Shown piece by piece: positions 16,771 through 25,709 of a stretch of DNA of 64,000 nucleotides. The translations under genes were made by a program, and so were the position numbers. Numbering within the stretch: position 1 is the first letter of the stretch; every line of letters begins with the position of its first letter. Location of the stretch: NCBI RefSeq assembly GCF_001437425.1, contig NZ_JQCD01000030.1:91343-155342 (forward strand), given 5' to 3'. The DNA is from Weissella minor. Its GTDB lineage: Bacteria; Bacillota; Bacilli; Lactobacillales; Lactobacillaceae. The notes under the pieces were generated by a model. It had not been told where the DNA came from. It worked only from the letters and a program-made list of their open reading frames with translations, and ran no database searches.

Positions 16771-17492
16771 TGGATTTAAAGGATAAGAATGTCTTAATTA
16801 CTGGATCAACGCGTGGAATTGGTTTGTCAATTGCTAAGCGTTTCAGTGCACAAGGGGCAAATGTTATTTTGCATGGTCGTTCAGAACCAAAGCCTGAGGT
16901 TTTAGCTGCTTTTCCAGAAGGAACTAAATTTATTACGGGCGACATTTCAGATGCACAAGCAATGAAGGATGTATTAACGGCGTTGATTGCGGATGTTGAT
17001 CACATTGATGTGTTAGTTAATAATGCTGGAATTGTGAAGGATACATTGACAATTCGGATGTCAACAGATGCTTTTGCGGATGTGGTGAATACGAATTTGA
17101 ATGGCACTTTTAATGTGACACAACCTATTTTCAAGCATATGCTTAAGCAACGTACTGGTGTGATTTTAAATATGTCTTCAATTGTTGGGTTGCATGGAAA
17201 TATTGGCCAAGCGAATTATTCTGCATCTAAGGCAGGTTTAATTGGTCTAACCAAGTCACTTGCTAAGGAAGGTGCCATGCGTGGTGTTCGCGTTAATGCG
17301 ATTGCCCCAGGGATGATTGCATCAGATATGACGAGTCAATTGAGCGAAAAAATGCAAACAACAATTAAAGAGTCAATTCCATTGAAACGTTTCGGTGAAG
17401 TTGATGAAATTGCACAAACAGCACAATTCTTAGTGGAAAACGAATACTTGACCGGACAAACAATCACGGTTGATGGTGGGCTTTCACTTTAA
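16770..17492 (+). CDS. fabG: 3-oxoacyl-ACP reductase
   Basis: FabG reduces 3-ketoacyl-ACP to 3-hydroxyacyl-ACP with NADPH. The 240-residue short-chain dehydrogenase has the Rossmann motif ITGSTRGIG, NNAG, catalytic Ser, Tyr150 and Lys154 (YSASKAG) and the usual C-terminus TGQTITVDGG. It starts at the last base of the fabD stop (TGATG), so translation is coupled. Confidence 0.97.
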   Translation: MDLKDKNVLITGSTRGIGLSIAKRFSAQGANVILHGRSEPKPEVLAAFPEGTKFITGDISDAQAMKDVLTALIADVDHIDVLVNNAGIVKDTLTIRMSTDAFADVVNTNLNGTFNVTQPIFKHMLKQRTGVILNMSSIVGLHGNIGQANYSASKAGLIGLTKSLAKEGAMRGVRVNAIAPGMIASDMTSQLSEKMQTTIKESIPLKRFGEVDEIAQTAQFLVENEYLTGQTITVDGGLSL

Positions 17493-17517
17493 TTTGAAAT
17501 AGTTGAGGTAAACAAAA

Positions 17518-18750
17518 ATGACAAGAGTTGTAATAACTGGGTTAGGTGCGGTTACACCACTTGGTAATTCAGCCACGACTTATTTAGATAATCTAATGGC
17601 TGGAAAAATTGGGATTACAGAAATCACAAAGTTTGATCCATCAGAAACTGGTATCTCAGTAGCAGGTGAAGTAAAAGACTTTGATCCAGCAGAACGTGTT
17701 GGAAAACGTGAAGCCCGTAAAATGGATTTGTTTTCACAATATGGGGTTCATGCAGCAGGTGAAGCTCTTGAGCAAGCGGGTATTGATGAAGAAAATACGG
17801 ATCCAGCTCGGATGGGGGTCATTTTGGGTAATGGAATTGGTGGCTTGATTACGATTCAGCAACAAGTTATCAAGATGCACGACAAAGGACCTCGTCGCGT
17901 GAGCCCAATGTTCGTCCCAATGGCAATTCCTAACATGTTGTCTGGAAACGTTTCAATGCGCTACGGTGCCAAAAATGTGAATTATGTGCTTTCAACAGCC
18001 TGTGCTTCAGCAACAAATGCAATTGGAGAAGCGTATATGCGCATTCAAAATGGCATGGCTGATGTCATGATTACCGGTGGGTCAGAAGCAACCATTGAAG
18101 AAATGGGTATTTCTGGTTTTGCGGCGTTGACGGCCCTATCAAAAAATACAGACCCTGAACATGCATCACTGCCATTTGATGAAGATCGTAATGGCTTTGT
18201 GATGGGTGAAGGATCTGGAATTGTCATCATTGAGTCTTTGGAACACGCACAAGCGCGTGGTGCTGAAATCTTAGGTGAAGTTGTTGGATATGGTGCCAAT
18301 TCAGATGCTTATCATTTGACGGCGCCAACACCTGATGGTTCAGGACCTGCTGGTGCGATGGAATTGGCCTTAGAAAATGCGCACTTAGAACCAAGTCAAA
18401 TTGACTACCTAAATGCACATGGAACGGCGACACCAACTAATGATGCTGCCGAAGCCAATGCAATCACACGTGTATTCGGTGATCGTGGTGTTGATGTCTC
18501 ATCAACTAAGGGAATGACTGGACACTTACTTGGTGCAGCTGGTGCCGTTGAAGCGATTGCTGCCATCGGTGCAACTTTACGCGATGAAATGCCAGCAAAC
18601 ATTGGTGTAACACATCAAGATGAAGCGACAAAGGGTGTTAAGTTAGTTGAATTAGGCCAGCAGAAGAAACCAGTTCATTATGCAATGTCTGCTAACTATG
18701 GTTTTGGTGGACATAATGCAGCTTTGATCTTTAAGGATTGGAGTGAATAA
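17518..18750 (+). CDS. fabF: Beta-ketoacyl-ACP synthase II
   Basis: FabF condenses malonyl-ACP with growing acyl-ACP in elongation. The 410 residues hold the Cys-His-His triad: Cys162 (TACASATNA), His301 (NAHGTATPTND) and His336 (GMTGHLLGAAGA). It is the only FabF/FabB-type elongation synthase in the operon, so it must also extend the unsaturated intermediates. Confidence 0.98.
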   Translation: MTRVVITGLGAVTPLGNSATTYLDNLMAGKIGITEITKFDPSETGISVAGEVKDFDPAERVGKREARKMDLFSQYGVHAAGEALEQAGIDEENTDPARMGVILGNGIGGLITIQQQVIKMHDKGPRRVSPMFVPMAIPNMLSGNVSMRYGAKNVNYVLSTACASATNAIGEAYMRIQNGMADVMITGGSEATIEEMGISGFAALTALSKNTDPEHASLPFDEDRNGFVMGEGSGIVIIESLEHAQARGAEILGEVVGYGANSDAYHLTAPTPDGSGPAGAMELALENAHLEPSQIDYLNAHGTATPTNDAAEANAITRVFGDRGVDVSSTKGMTGHLLGAAGAVEAIAAIGATLRDEMPANIGVTHQDEATKGVKLVELGQQKKPVHYAMSANYGFGGHNAALIFKDWSE

Positions 18751-18751
18751 G

Positions 18752-19213
18752 ATGGAATTAACATTAGATGAATTAAAAGATTTAATCCAAACCATTAATG
18801 ATAGTGAATTACGTGAATTTTCAATTAATGAAGGTGATTATGCGCTTCATTTAAGTAAAAATGATGCCCCAACAATGGTTCAGCCAGCTGTGGTACCTGA
18901 AGTCATGAGTGACGGGGCAGGATCTGTCACAAGTACTGAAACACAAAATGATGCCCAACCAGCTGAAGTGCTGGGGAGTTTTATTACCGCACCATTAGTT
19001 GGAACAGCCTACTTGCGTCCAAATCCAGATGCTAAGCCATTTGTTAATGTTGGGGATCATGTCGCTGTTGGTGACCAAGTTGCCTTGATTGAAGCCATGA
19101 AATTGATGACACCGATTAAGAGTGATGTCGCGGGTACCGTGAAACGAATTCTGGTATCAGATGAAGATATGGTTGATTACGATATGAATTTGATTGAAAT
19201 TCTACCTGATTAG
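18752..19213 (+). CDS. accB: Biotin carboxyl carrier protein of acetyl-CoA carboxylase
   Basis: AccB carries the biotin that shuttles CO2 between AccC and AccAD. The 153-residue protein has an N-terminal helical part, a flexible Ala/Thr/Gln linker (about 40-75) and a biotinyl domain with Lys117 in EAMKLM. The ATG at 18752 directly follows the fabF stop; an in-frame GTG at 18743 lies inside fabF. Confidence 0.96.
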   Translation: MELTLDELKDLIQTINDSELREFSINEGDYALHLSKNDAPTMVQPAVVPEVMSDGAGSVTSTETQNDAQPAEVLGSFITAPLVGTAYLRPNPDAKPFVNVGDHVAVGDQVALIEAMKLMTPIKSDVAGTVKRILVSDEDMVDYDMNLIEILPD

Positions 19214-19239
19214 CAGAATGTAAAATGAGGGGTTTTTAA

Positions 19240-19668
19240 ATGGATTTAAATACACAAGAAGTTCAAGAAATTTTGCCACATCGCTATCCCATGTTGTTAG
19301 TTGATCGTGTGGAAGATTTGATTCCAGGTGAAACAGCAACAGGGATTAAAAATGTATCGATGAACGAAGAAGTTTTCCAAGGTCATTTTCCTGGAAACCC
19401 AACTTTTCCTGGGGTATTAATGGTTGAAGCATTGGCCCAAACGGGGGCGATTGCCATTCTGTCATTACCTGAATATAAAGGGAAGACTGTTTATTTGGCT
19501 AGCATTCCAAAGGCACGTTTCCGTAAGAAGGTTGAACCTGGGGATCAATTAAAGTTGACCGTCGAGCTTGAACGCTTCCGTGGACGAATGGGTGTTGGTA
19601 AAGGAACTGCTTATGTTAATGGTAAGCGTGTGACAACAGCTGAGTTAACATTTGCGATTGGAGATTAA
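19240..19668 (+). CDS. fabZ: (3R)-hydroxyacyl-ACP dehydratase FabZ, second paralogue
   Basis: The 142-residue hot-dog dehydratase has catalytic His49 (FQGHFPGNPTFPG) and Glu63 (LMVEALAQTG). Its position between accB and accC is that of the canonical FabZ in streptococcal operons, so this is the likely general dehydratase and the copy at 12.6 kb the specialised one. The two share the overall fold but differ in the segment after the GHFP motif (GNPTFPG against NNPVMPG) and in the C-terminus. Confidence 0.95.
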   Translation: MDLNTQEVQEILPHRYPMLLVDRVEDLIPGETATGIKNVSMNEEVFQGHFPGNPTFPGVLMVEALAQTGAIAILSLPEYKGKTVYLASIPKARFRKKVEPGDQLKLTVELERFRGRMGVGKGTAYVNGKRVTTAELTFAIGD

Positions 19669-19670
19669 CC

Positions 19671-21068
19671 ATGTTCAAAAAAGTTTTAGTTGCCAATCGT
19701 GGTGAAATTGCGGTTAGAATTATCCGTACATTACGCGAAATGGGGATCCAATCCGTTGCTGTTTATTCAACAGCAGATAAAGATAGTCTTCATGTAAAAT
19801 TGGCAGATGAGGCTGTTGCGATTGGTGGTCCTCGCGCTCAAGATAGTTATTTAGATATGAATAACATTTTAAGCGCAGCCTTATTGACCGGTGCTGATGC
19901 AATTCACCCGGGTTATGGCTTTCTTTCTGAAAATGAAATGTTTGCGGAAATGGTTACGGCCGTGGGCATTAAATGGATTGGTCCGAGTGCGGATGTGATT
20001 GCCTTGATGGGGAATAAAGCACAAGCACGAGAAGCCATGCGTAAAGCTGGCGTTCCAGTGATTCCGGGTTCTGAAGGTTTTGTTCGTGATGTGAAAGCAG
20101 TTGAGCAGATTGCTGACAAGATTGGTTATCCAATTTTGTTGAAAGCGGCTGCTGGTGGCGGTGGTAAAGGGATGCGTTTTGTGTATCATGCAGATGAATT
20201 ACAAACGCAATTTACTGATGCGCAACATGAAGCGCGGGCCGCTTTTGGGGATGATCACTTATATGTTGAAAAAGTGATGACGGATGTACGCCATATTGAA
20301 ATGCAAATTATGCGTGATCAATTTGGCCACTATGTTTATTTTCCTGAACGTAATTGTTCGCTACAGCGAAAGAATCAAAAGTTGATTGAAGAAACACCTG
20401 CAGTGGGTGTTTCGGAGGAGCAACGTGCCGATTTGGGAGCAATTGCCAAATTAGCCGTTGAGTCCATTGATTATGAAAATACAGGGACGATTGAATTTTT
20501 GGAAGATGCGCAAGGAAATTTTTATTTCATGGAAATGAACACGCGTATTCAAGTTGAACATCCCGTAACAGAAATGTTAGTGAATGTGGACTTAGTCCGT
20601 CTTCAAGTCCTTGTGGCAGCAGGTGAAGCATTGCCAATGGAACAAGCTGATATTCACATGCAAGGTCATGTGATTGAAGCGCGCATTAATGCTGAAGTTC
20701 CTGAAAAAGGATTTCTACCAAGTACTGGTTTAATTTCTGATTTATTTTGGCCAAATGGTGGTTTAGGTGCGCGTATTGATACGGGTATTTATAATCAAGA
20801 CCGGGTACAACCCTATTATGATGCCATGATTGGGAAAGTGATTGCCAAAGATGATGACCGTACACTTGCCTTACAAAAGTTACGGCGTTTGCTATCAGAA
20901 GTACACATTGGTGGTATTCAAACAAATCGTGCTTTTCAGTTAGATTTATTATCGGATGCACATTTTGTTTCCGGTGATTTTAATACAACTTATATAGAGG
21001 ATTATTTCTTGCCAGCTTGGCAAGAAACAGTGAAGGAGGATAGCAATGGGAGCGGTACATCAATTTAA
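19671..21068 (+). CDS. accC: Biotin carboxylase subunit of acetyl-CoA carboxylase
   Basis: AccC carboxylates biotin on AccB using bicarbonate and ATP. The 465-residue ATP-grasp enzyme starts [18 protein letters not shown], has the Gly-rich ATP lid ([12 protein letters not shown]), the metal-binding [14 protein letters not shown] and the C-terminal biotin carboxylase domain (IEARINAE). It begins two bases after the second fabZ, and its 3' end overlaps accD by 23 bases. Confidence 0.97.
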   Translation: MFKKVLVANRGEIAVRIIRTLREMGIQSVAVYSTADKDSLHVKLADEAVAIGGPRAQDSYLDMNNILSAALLTGADAIHPGYGFLSENEMFAEMVTAVGIKWIGPSADVIALMGNKAQAREAMRKAGVPVIPGSEGFVRDVKAVEQIADKIGYPILLKAAAGGGGKGMRFVYHADELQTQFTDAQHEARAAFGDDHLYVEKVMTDVRHIEMQIMRDQFGHYVYFPERNCSLQRKNQKLIEETPAVGVSEEQRADLGAIAKLAVESIDYENTGTIEFLEDAQGNFYFMEMNTRIQVEHPVTEMLVNVDLVRLQVLVAAGEALPMEQADIHMQGHVIEARINAEVPEKGFLPSTGLISDLFWPNGGLGARIDTGIYNQDRVQPYYDAMIGKVIAKDDDRTLALQKLRRLLSEVHIGGIQTNRAFQLDLLSDAHFVSGDFNTTYIEDYFLPAWQETVKEDSNGSGTSI

Positions 21069-21876
21069 AAATGAACCTTCTGATGCAGCAAAAAAAGTGC
21101 CGGATGGTCTTTTTGTTGACTGCCCTTACTGTCATACTCACTTTTATGAAAAGCAACTTGGTGCCTATAAAGAATGTCCTGAGTGTGGTTATGCTTTCCG
21201 TTTGACGGCGCAAGAACGCATTGATCAATTAGTCGATGCGGATACTTTTGTCGAAATGGATGCGCATTTGTCATTGCAAAACCCAAGTTTTCCTGGATAT
21301 TCTGAAAAATTGCATAAAGCGCAGCGGGCAACGCAGATGCGCGATGCAGTCATGACAGGCTTGGCTGAAGTACAGGGCCAAAAAATTGCGCTAGGTGTGA
21401 TGGATAGCCATTTTGTGATGGGATCTTTGGGAACCATCGTTGGTGAAAAAATTACGCGTTTATTTGAAAAAGCGTTGCAGGAGCACTTGCCAGTTGTCTT
21501 GTTTACGGCCTCAGGTGGGGCACGTATGCAAGAAGGGATTCAATCCTTAATGCAGATGGCAAAAATTTCAGGCGCATTAGCCCGTTTTCAACAAGCTGGT
21601 TTATTTTATCTGGTTGTGCTTACTGATCCAACGACAGGTGGTGTGACCGCCTCGTTTGCGATGGATGGGGATGTGACTTTAGCTGAATCACATGCGTTAA
21701 TTGGTTTTGCCGGACGCCGTGTGATTGAACAAACATTACATGAAAAATTACCAGATGATTTCCAACGCGCTGAATCATTGCAGAAACAAGGTTTTGTGGA
21801 TGCCATTATTAAGCGACCTGATTTAGCAGATACTATCGCTAAGCTAGTACGAATGCATCAAAGAAAAGAGGTCTAA
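21046..21876 (+). CDS. accD: Acetyl-CoA carboxylase carboxyltransferase beta subunit
   Basis: AccD with AccA transfers the carboxyl group from carboxybiotin to acetyl-CoA. The 276-residue protein has the zinc ribbon of four cysteines (Cys26, Cys29, Cys44, Cys47) and the crotonase-fold core ([24 protein letters not shown]). The start overlaps accC and follows GAAGGAGG. Confidence 0.97.
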   Translation: MGAVHQFKNEPSDAAKKVPDGLFVDCPYCHTHFYEKQLGAYKECPECGYAFRLTAQERIDQLVDADTFVEMDAHLSLQNPSFPGYSEKLHKAQRATQMRDAVMTGLAEVQGQKIALGVMDSHFVMGSLGTIVGEKITRLFEKALQEHLPVVLFTASGGARMQEGIQSLMQMAKISGALARFQQAGLFYLVVLTDPTTGGVTASFAMDGDVTLAESHALIGFAGRRVIEQTLHEKLPDDFQRAESLQKQGFVDAIIKRPDLADTIAKLVRMHQRKEV

Positions 21877-21877
21877 C

Positions 21878-22660
21878 ATGAATTTATTTAAACGTGAGTT
21901 AGACCCAGCAGAAATTGTTGCAAAATCTCGTGAAGATCGTTATCCAGCAAATTATATTATTCAATCATTATTTTCGGACTTTTTTGAAATGCACGGTGAT
22001 CGCTTAAATGGTGATGATCCAAGCATTATTGCTGGTGTTGCGATGCTGAATGAGCAACCTGTGACAGTTATTGCCATTGATAAAGGTGTTACCTTAGATG
22101 AAAAGGTCGCTAAACGAAACGGGTCGCCAACACCTAATGGTTACCGTAAAGCGCAACGAATGATGGAACAAGCAGAAAAGTTTCGTCGTCCCATTATTAC
22201 GCTGATTAATACACCTGGAGCTTATCCGGGAAAAGAAGCAGAAGAAAATGGTCAAGGTGAAGCAATTGCTCAATCTATTTTAAAGAGCATGCAATTAACG
22301 GTGCCAATTATTGCGATTATTTACGGTGAAGGTGGTTCAGGTGGGGCGCTAGCATTAGCGACCGCCGATGAAGTTTGGATGCTCGAAAATGCGACTTATT
22401 CGGTGTTATCACCTGAAGGTTTTGCTTCTATTCTATGGAAAGATGGTAAACGTTCTGATGAAGCAGCCCGCATTATGGGCTTAACGGCTAATGAATTGTT
22501 TGATCAAGGGGTGATTGATTATGTTATCCCTGAAGGTTGGACAAAACGTCGTTTAATGCGCTTGATTCAATTACGTTTAGAGCAATCGATTGAACGGCTC
22601 ATGAAGTATGATCCGAATGAATTGGTTGCGCGCCGACAACAACGATTTAGAAAATTTTAA
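21878..22660 (+). CDS. accA: Acetyl-CoA carboxylase carboxyltransferase alpha subunit
   Basis: AccA pairs with AccD in the carboxyltransferase heterotetramer. The 260-residue product carries the expected motifs (DRYPANYIIQSLF, GDRLNGDDPSI, NTPGAYPGKEAEENGQ, GEGGSGGALAL). It starts two bases after accD and is the last gene of the operon, followed by a terminator. The whole pathway from acetyl-CoA carboxylation to elongation therefore lies in one 10-kb transcription unit. Confidence 0.97.
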   Translation: MNLFKRELDPAEIVAKSREDRYPANYIIQSLFSDFFEMHGDRLNGDDPSIIAGVAMLNEQPVTVIAIDKGVTLDEKVAKRNGSPTPNGYRKAQRMMEQAEKFRRPIITLINTPGAYPGKEAEENGQGEAIAQSILKSMQLTVPIIAIIYGEGGSGGALALATADEVWMLENATYSVLSPEGFASILWKDGKRSDEAARIMGLTANELFDQGVIDYVIPEGWTKRRLMRLIQLRLEQSIERLMKYDPNELVARRQQRFRKF

Positions 22661-22671
22661 AATGATAACAA

Positions 22672-22708
22672 AAAAGCAGTTACTTAAATTTAAGTAACTG
22701 CTTTTTTT
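22672..22708. terminator. Bidirectional terminator between accA and pepQ
   Basis: A perfect palindrome, AAAAGCAGTTACTTAAA against TTTAAGTAACTGCTTTT, flanked by A and T tracts, serves both convergent genes. Confidence 0.9.
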
Positions 22709-23807
22709 AGTCAATAATTTGTAATTCTTTTGAAGAGTGGGTGAAAGAATCAGCACCATTCTCAGTTAGGACAATTGAATCTTCAATTCGAATTCCCAAA
22801 TCACCGGGGATGTAAATACCAGGTTCAATTGAGAAGGCCATGCCAGGTTCCAAAACCAATTCGTTGTTTTCAGCAATTTGAATTGATTCATGCACAGAAC
22901 TACCAAGTCCATGCCCAAGGCGATGCACGAAATATTCACCATAACCAGCCTTAGTGATAACGTCACGGGCAATCCCATCAAGTTCACCAGCAGTCATACC
23001 AGGTTTAACGGCGTCTTGAGCCGCTAGCTGCGCTTCAAGCACAACATTGTAGATATCGCGTTGGTGGTCAGAAACTTGCTTAAAGGCGACTGTACGCGTG
23101 CTGTCTGAGACGTAGCCATCATAAACGGTTCCTAAGTCAAACAGCGCTAAATCACCATTTTGGAGCTTCGTCTGTCCGGTTGAACCATGTGGGTTAGCAG
23201 CATGCTGACCAAACTGAACAAGGGTTTCAAATGACATGGCAGGTACACCAGATGCTTTAATGTGATATTCCAAAGCTGCCATTACTTCAAGTTCGCTTTT
23301 TCCTTCAGCAAGGGCATCAAATCCAAATTGGAAGGCACGATCGGCATCATCACCCGCGTGATGCATTTTTTCAATTTCACTTGCTGTTTTAATTAAACGC
23401 ATCCGCTCAATTAGAGGTGTGATATCTCCATTAAACTGGGCATCCGGCACAGCTTGTTGAATGCGCTTGGCACGGTCTAGGGTCAAGGTACCTTGTTCAA
23501 CGGCCCAATTCTTTGTTTGGTGTGTAAGTGCCTTAATATGGTCACCAATTAACGCAAACGGATTTTGTGAGTCTTGATAACCATAAACAGGATAAGGCCA
23601 TCCTGCTTCTTTGACTGCTTCAACTTCTAAAGCAGGAGCAAAAATAAATGGATCAGCTTGTGGGAAGAGGACAAGCGCCAAAATACGTTCAATCGGGTCT
23701 GATTCAAAACCAGTTAGGTATGAAATTGCATGATAGTCGGAAATGTAGCCAACATCATGACCTGTCTCATTGAGCCAGTTTTGAAGTTCTTTAATATTTT
23801 GATACAT
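22707..23807 (-). CDS. pepQ: Xaa-Pro dipeptidase/aminopeptidase (M24B)
   Basis: PepQ cleaves X-Pro dipeptides, releasing proline. The 366-residue creatinase-fold enzyme has the dinuclear metal ligands in DLGTVYDGYVSDSTRT (two Asp), HRLGHGLGSSVHE (His), SIEPGIYIPGD (Glu) and RIEDSIV (Glu). I place the start at the ATG at 23807, 8 bases after GGAG; the TTG at 23813 is too near that site. It is transcribed divergently from ccpA, the arrangement known from several lactobacilli. Confidence 0.95.
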   Translation of the reverse strand: MYQNIKELQNWLNETGHDVGYISDYHAISYLTGFESDPIERILALVLFPQADPFIFAPALEVEAVKEAGWPYPVYGYQDSQNPFALIGDHIKALTHQTKNWAVEQGTLTLDRAKRIQQAVPDAQFNGDITPLIERMRLIKTASEIEKMHHAGDDADRAFQFGFDALAEGKSELEVMAALEYHIKASGVPAMSFETLVQFGQHAANPHGSTGQTKLQNGDLALFDLGTVYDGYVSDSTRTVAFKQVSDHQRDIYNVVLEAQLAAQDAVKPGMTAGELDGIARDVITKAGYGEYFVHRLGHGLGSSVHESIQIAENNELVLEPGMAFSIEPGIYIPGDLGIRIEDSIVLTENGADSFTHSSKELQIID

Positions 23808-23918
23808 TAGCAATGCTCCTTTTTCTTAAATTACTCTCATTGTACACGTTTTCAGAAATCAATGTGTTATTTTTGAAAAAATTATGCTAAAATGAGTTCT
23901 TGCGAAATGAAAAAGATA

Positions 23919-23954
23919 TGAAAGCGTGTTAAAATAACAATGGTAGCGCTTACA
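23919..23954. promoter_or_regulatory. Two cre-like sites between pepQ and ccpA
   Basis: TGGTAGCGCTTACA (23941-23954) and TGAAAGCGTGTTAA (23919-23932) resemble the CcpA operator. They lie in the shared divergent promoter region, in line with the autoregulation of ccpA and co-regulation of pepQ reported for lactobacilli. The first is the better match. Confidence 0.6.
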
Positions 23955-23976
23955 ATAAAAACGAAGGAGTTTATTT

Positions 23977-24981
23977 ATGGATAAACAAACAATCACCATC
24001 TATGACGTGGCCCGTGAAGCCAAAGTATCAATGGCAACCGTGTCACGTGTTGTGAATGGTAACGCAAATGTTAAGCCTGCAACAAAGGAAAAAGTTGAAA
24101 AGGTCATCGCTGACTTAGGATACCGTCCTAATGCAGTAGCGCGTGGTTTAGCATCACGCAAAACCACGACCGTGGGCCTAATTATTCCGGATTTAACTGA
24201 CCAATATTTTGCTGAACTAGCACGTGGTATTGAAGATGTGGCTCGGATGTATGATTATCAAATTATTTTATCAAGTTCAAATGGGACTGATATGAAAACT
24301 GATTTGATTGATAATTTATTGGGTAAGCAGGTTGACGGGATGATTTACATGGGAAATCAAATCGCACCTGACTTCGAGGAACGTTTGATTGAGATTGACT
24401 TACCTGTTGTTTTGACAGGAACACTTGATGTTGATAAAAAATTAGCGAGTGTTAATATTGATTATTTCCGTGCCTTTAGCGCTGCCACAAAACGTTTGAT
24501 TGAGCATGGGCATAAAGAAATTGCCTTTGTTTCAGTTCCGATTACGAAACATACAAAACAAGATTATAAGCTAAAGGGTTACCAAGATGCATTAGTACAG
24601 GCTGGCTTAGGGCTTAGTGATAAGCTTGTCTTTGAAGCAGATGCTACTTATGAAGCAGGGTATGCTGCGGCTAAGTCAATTGCTGATTCAGATGCGACTG
24701 CTGCAATGGTGGCCACTGATGAAATGGCAGCTGGTGTATTGAATGGTTTGACTGATCTAGGTGTTAAGATACCAGAAGACTTTGAACTGATTTCAAGTAA
24801 TAATTCCCAATTAACGCAAATTACACGTCCAACGATGGCATCAATTACGCAACCAATTTATGACATGGGAGCGGTAGCGATGCGTATGTTAACAAAGCTC
24901 ATGCAGCATGAAGCTTTAGATGAAACACAAATTGAATTGAATTATGGTTTTGCTGAACGTGGTTCAATGCGTAAATCATAA
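23977..24981 (+). CDS. ccpA: Catabolite control protein A
   Basis: CcpA is the LacI/GalR-family master regulator of carbon catabolite control and binds cre sites with HPr-Ser46-P. The 334-residue protein opens with the helix-turn-helix ITIYDVAREAKVSMATVSRVV and hinge (YRPNAVARGLASRKT), then a periplasmic-binding-like core (DLTDQYFAELARGIED). The ATG follows GAAGGAG. A terminator shared with the convergent tRNA-Ser follows. Confidence 0.96.
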   Translation: MDKQTITIYDVAREAKVSMATVSRVVNGNANVKPATKEKVEKVIADLGYRPNAVARGLASRKTTTVGLIIPDLTDQYFAELARGIEDVARMYDYQIILSSSNGTDMKTDLIDNLLGKQVDGMIYMGNQIAPDFEERLIEIDLPVVLTGTLDVDKKLASVNIDYFRAFSAATKRLIEHGHKEIAFVSVPITKHTKQDYKLKGYQDALVQAGLGLSDKLVFEADATYEAGYAAAKSIADSDATAAMVATDEMAAGVLNGLTDLGVKIPEDFELISSNNSQLTQITRPTMASITQPIYDMGAVAMRMLTKLMQHEALDETQIELNYGFAERGSMRKS

Positions 24982-25016
24982 AAAAAACACCATTTCAAAC
25001 GAAATGGTGTTTTTTA
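24982..25016. terminator. Bidirectional terminator between ccpA and tRNA-Ser
   Basis: AACACCATTTC pairs with GAAATGGTGTT around the loop AAAC, with A and T tracts on either side. Confidence 0.9.
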
Positions 25017-25027
25017 GTTTAACAATA

Positions 25028-25116
25028 AGGAGACAACGGGATTTGAACCCGTGCGCCGGCTCTACACCGGTTCGGCGGATTTCGAGTCCGCTGCATTACC
25101 ACTCTGCCATATCTCC
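25028..25116 (-). tRNA. tRNA-Ser (CGA)
   Basis: Read on the minus strand, a class II tRNA of 89 bases: acceptor GGAGATA/TGTCTCC, anticodon arm GCGGA-CTCGAAA-TCCGC with anticodon CGA, a long variable arm (ACCGG...CCGG) and T loop GGGTTCAAATCCC. It reads the UCG serine codon. CCA is not encoded. Confidence 0.93.
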
Positions 25117-25160
25117 AAGTACAGTCAATAATTATAAAGCTAATCATCGAAAGATTCAAG

Positions 25161-25190
25161 AAAACCACCAATTATATAATTGGTGGTTTT
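25161..25190. terminator. Hairpin terminator after the tRNA-Glu array
   Basis: A perfect 14-base-pair stem with the arms AAAACCACCAATTA and TAATTGGTGGTTTT around TA, ending in a T run on either strand. For the minus-strand tRNA-Glu array it is at the 3' end, separating it from tRNA-Ser. Confidence 0.75.
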
Positions 25191-25197
25191 CTTAGGA

Positions 25198-25269
25198 TAG
25201 CTCATCAGGGAATTGAACCCTGGATGCCGGTGTGAAAAACCGGAGTCTTAACCACTTGACCAATGAGCC
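25198..25269 (-). tRNA. tRNA-Glu (TTC), copy 4 of the array in transcription order
   Basis: 72 bases on the minus strand; acceptor GGCTCAT/ATGAGCT with a G-U first pair, anticodon arm CCGGT-TTTTCAC-ACCGG giving anticodon UUC, T arm CAGGG-TTCAATT-CCCTG. Identical to copies at 25388 and 25483. CCA is not encoded. Confidence 0.93.
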
Positions 25270-25292
25270 ATAAAATTAAAAAAATGAAACAA

Positions 25293-25364
25293 TAGCTCAT
25301 CAGGGAGTCGAACCCTGGATGCCGGTGTGAAAAACCGGAGTCTTAACCGCTTGACCAATGAGCC
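25293..25364 (-). tRNA. tRNA-Glu (TTC), divergent copy 3
   Basis: Same structure and UUC anticodon as its neighbours, but with a T loop reading TTCGACT instead of TTCAATT and one D-loop change (CAAGCGG for CAAGTGG). It is the only copy with the more common TTCGA T loop, so it may be closest to the ancestral sequence. Confidence 0.93.
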
Positions 25365-25387
25365 ATAAAATTAAAAAAATGAAGCAA

Positions 25388-25459
25388 TAGCTCATCAGGG
25401 AATTGAACCCTGGATGCCGGTGTGAAAAACCGGAGTCTTAACCACTTGACCAATGAGCC
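25388..25459 (-). tRNA. tRNA-Glu (TTC), copy 2
   Basis: 72 bases, identical to the copies at 25198 and 25483, anticodon UUC. Confidence 0.93.
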
Positions 25460-25482
25460 ATAAAATTAAAAAAATGAAGCAA

Positions 25483-25554
25483 TAGCTCATCAGGGAATTG
25501 AACCCTGGATGCCGGTGTGAAAAACCGGAGTCTTAACCACTTGACCAATGAGCC
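25483..25554 (-). tRNA. tRNA-Glu (TTC), copy 1 (promoter-proximal)
   Basis: 72 bases on the minus strand, anticodon UUC; the first transcribed member. The region between it and the divergent regulator gene at 25710 should hold the promoter for the array. Confidence 0.93.
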
Positions 25555-25709
25555 ATAAATTGAATTAACAACAAGAGATAATATACCAGATACATCAGAG
25601 ACATGCAACTAAATTAACTGATTTTTTTTATTTTTTATTTGAAAACTTGTCACCGAAGGGGCGAATGGCTTAAGATGGGAAGCATATTAGAAACACGGGG
25701 AGCGGGACA

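Larger units (their letters stand above)
25198..25554 (-). repeat. Tandem 95-bp repeat of tRNA-Glu genes
   Basis: Four tRNA-Glu genes start exactly 95 bases apart (25198, 25293, 25388, 25483). Each unit is a 72-base tRNA and a 23-base spacer that is almost the same each time (TAAAATTAAAAAAATGAA..CAA). The regular spacing and identity show recent duplication or ongoing gene conversion. Confidence 0.93.

Noticed and set aside
25198..25554. Regular 95-base repeat that looks like a CRISPR array
   Set aside because: Each unit folds as a complete tRNA-Glu and the spacers are alike rather than unique.
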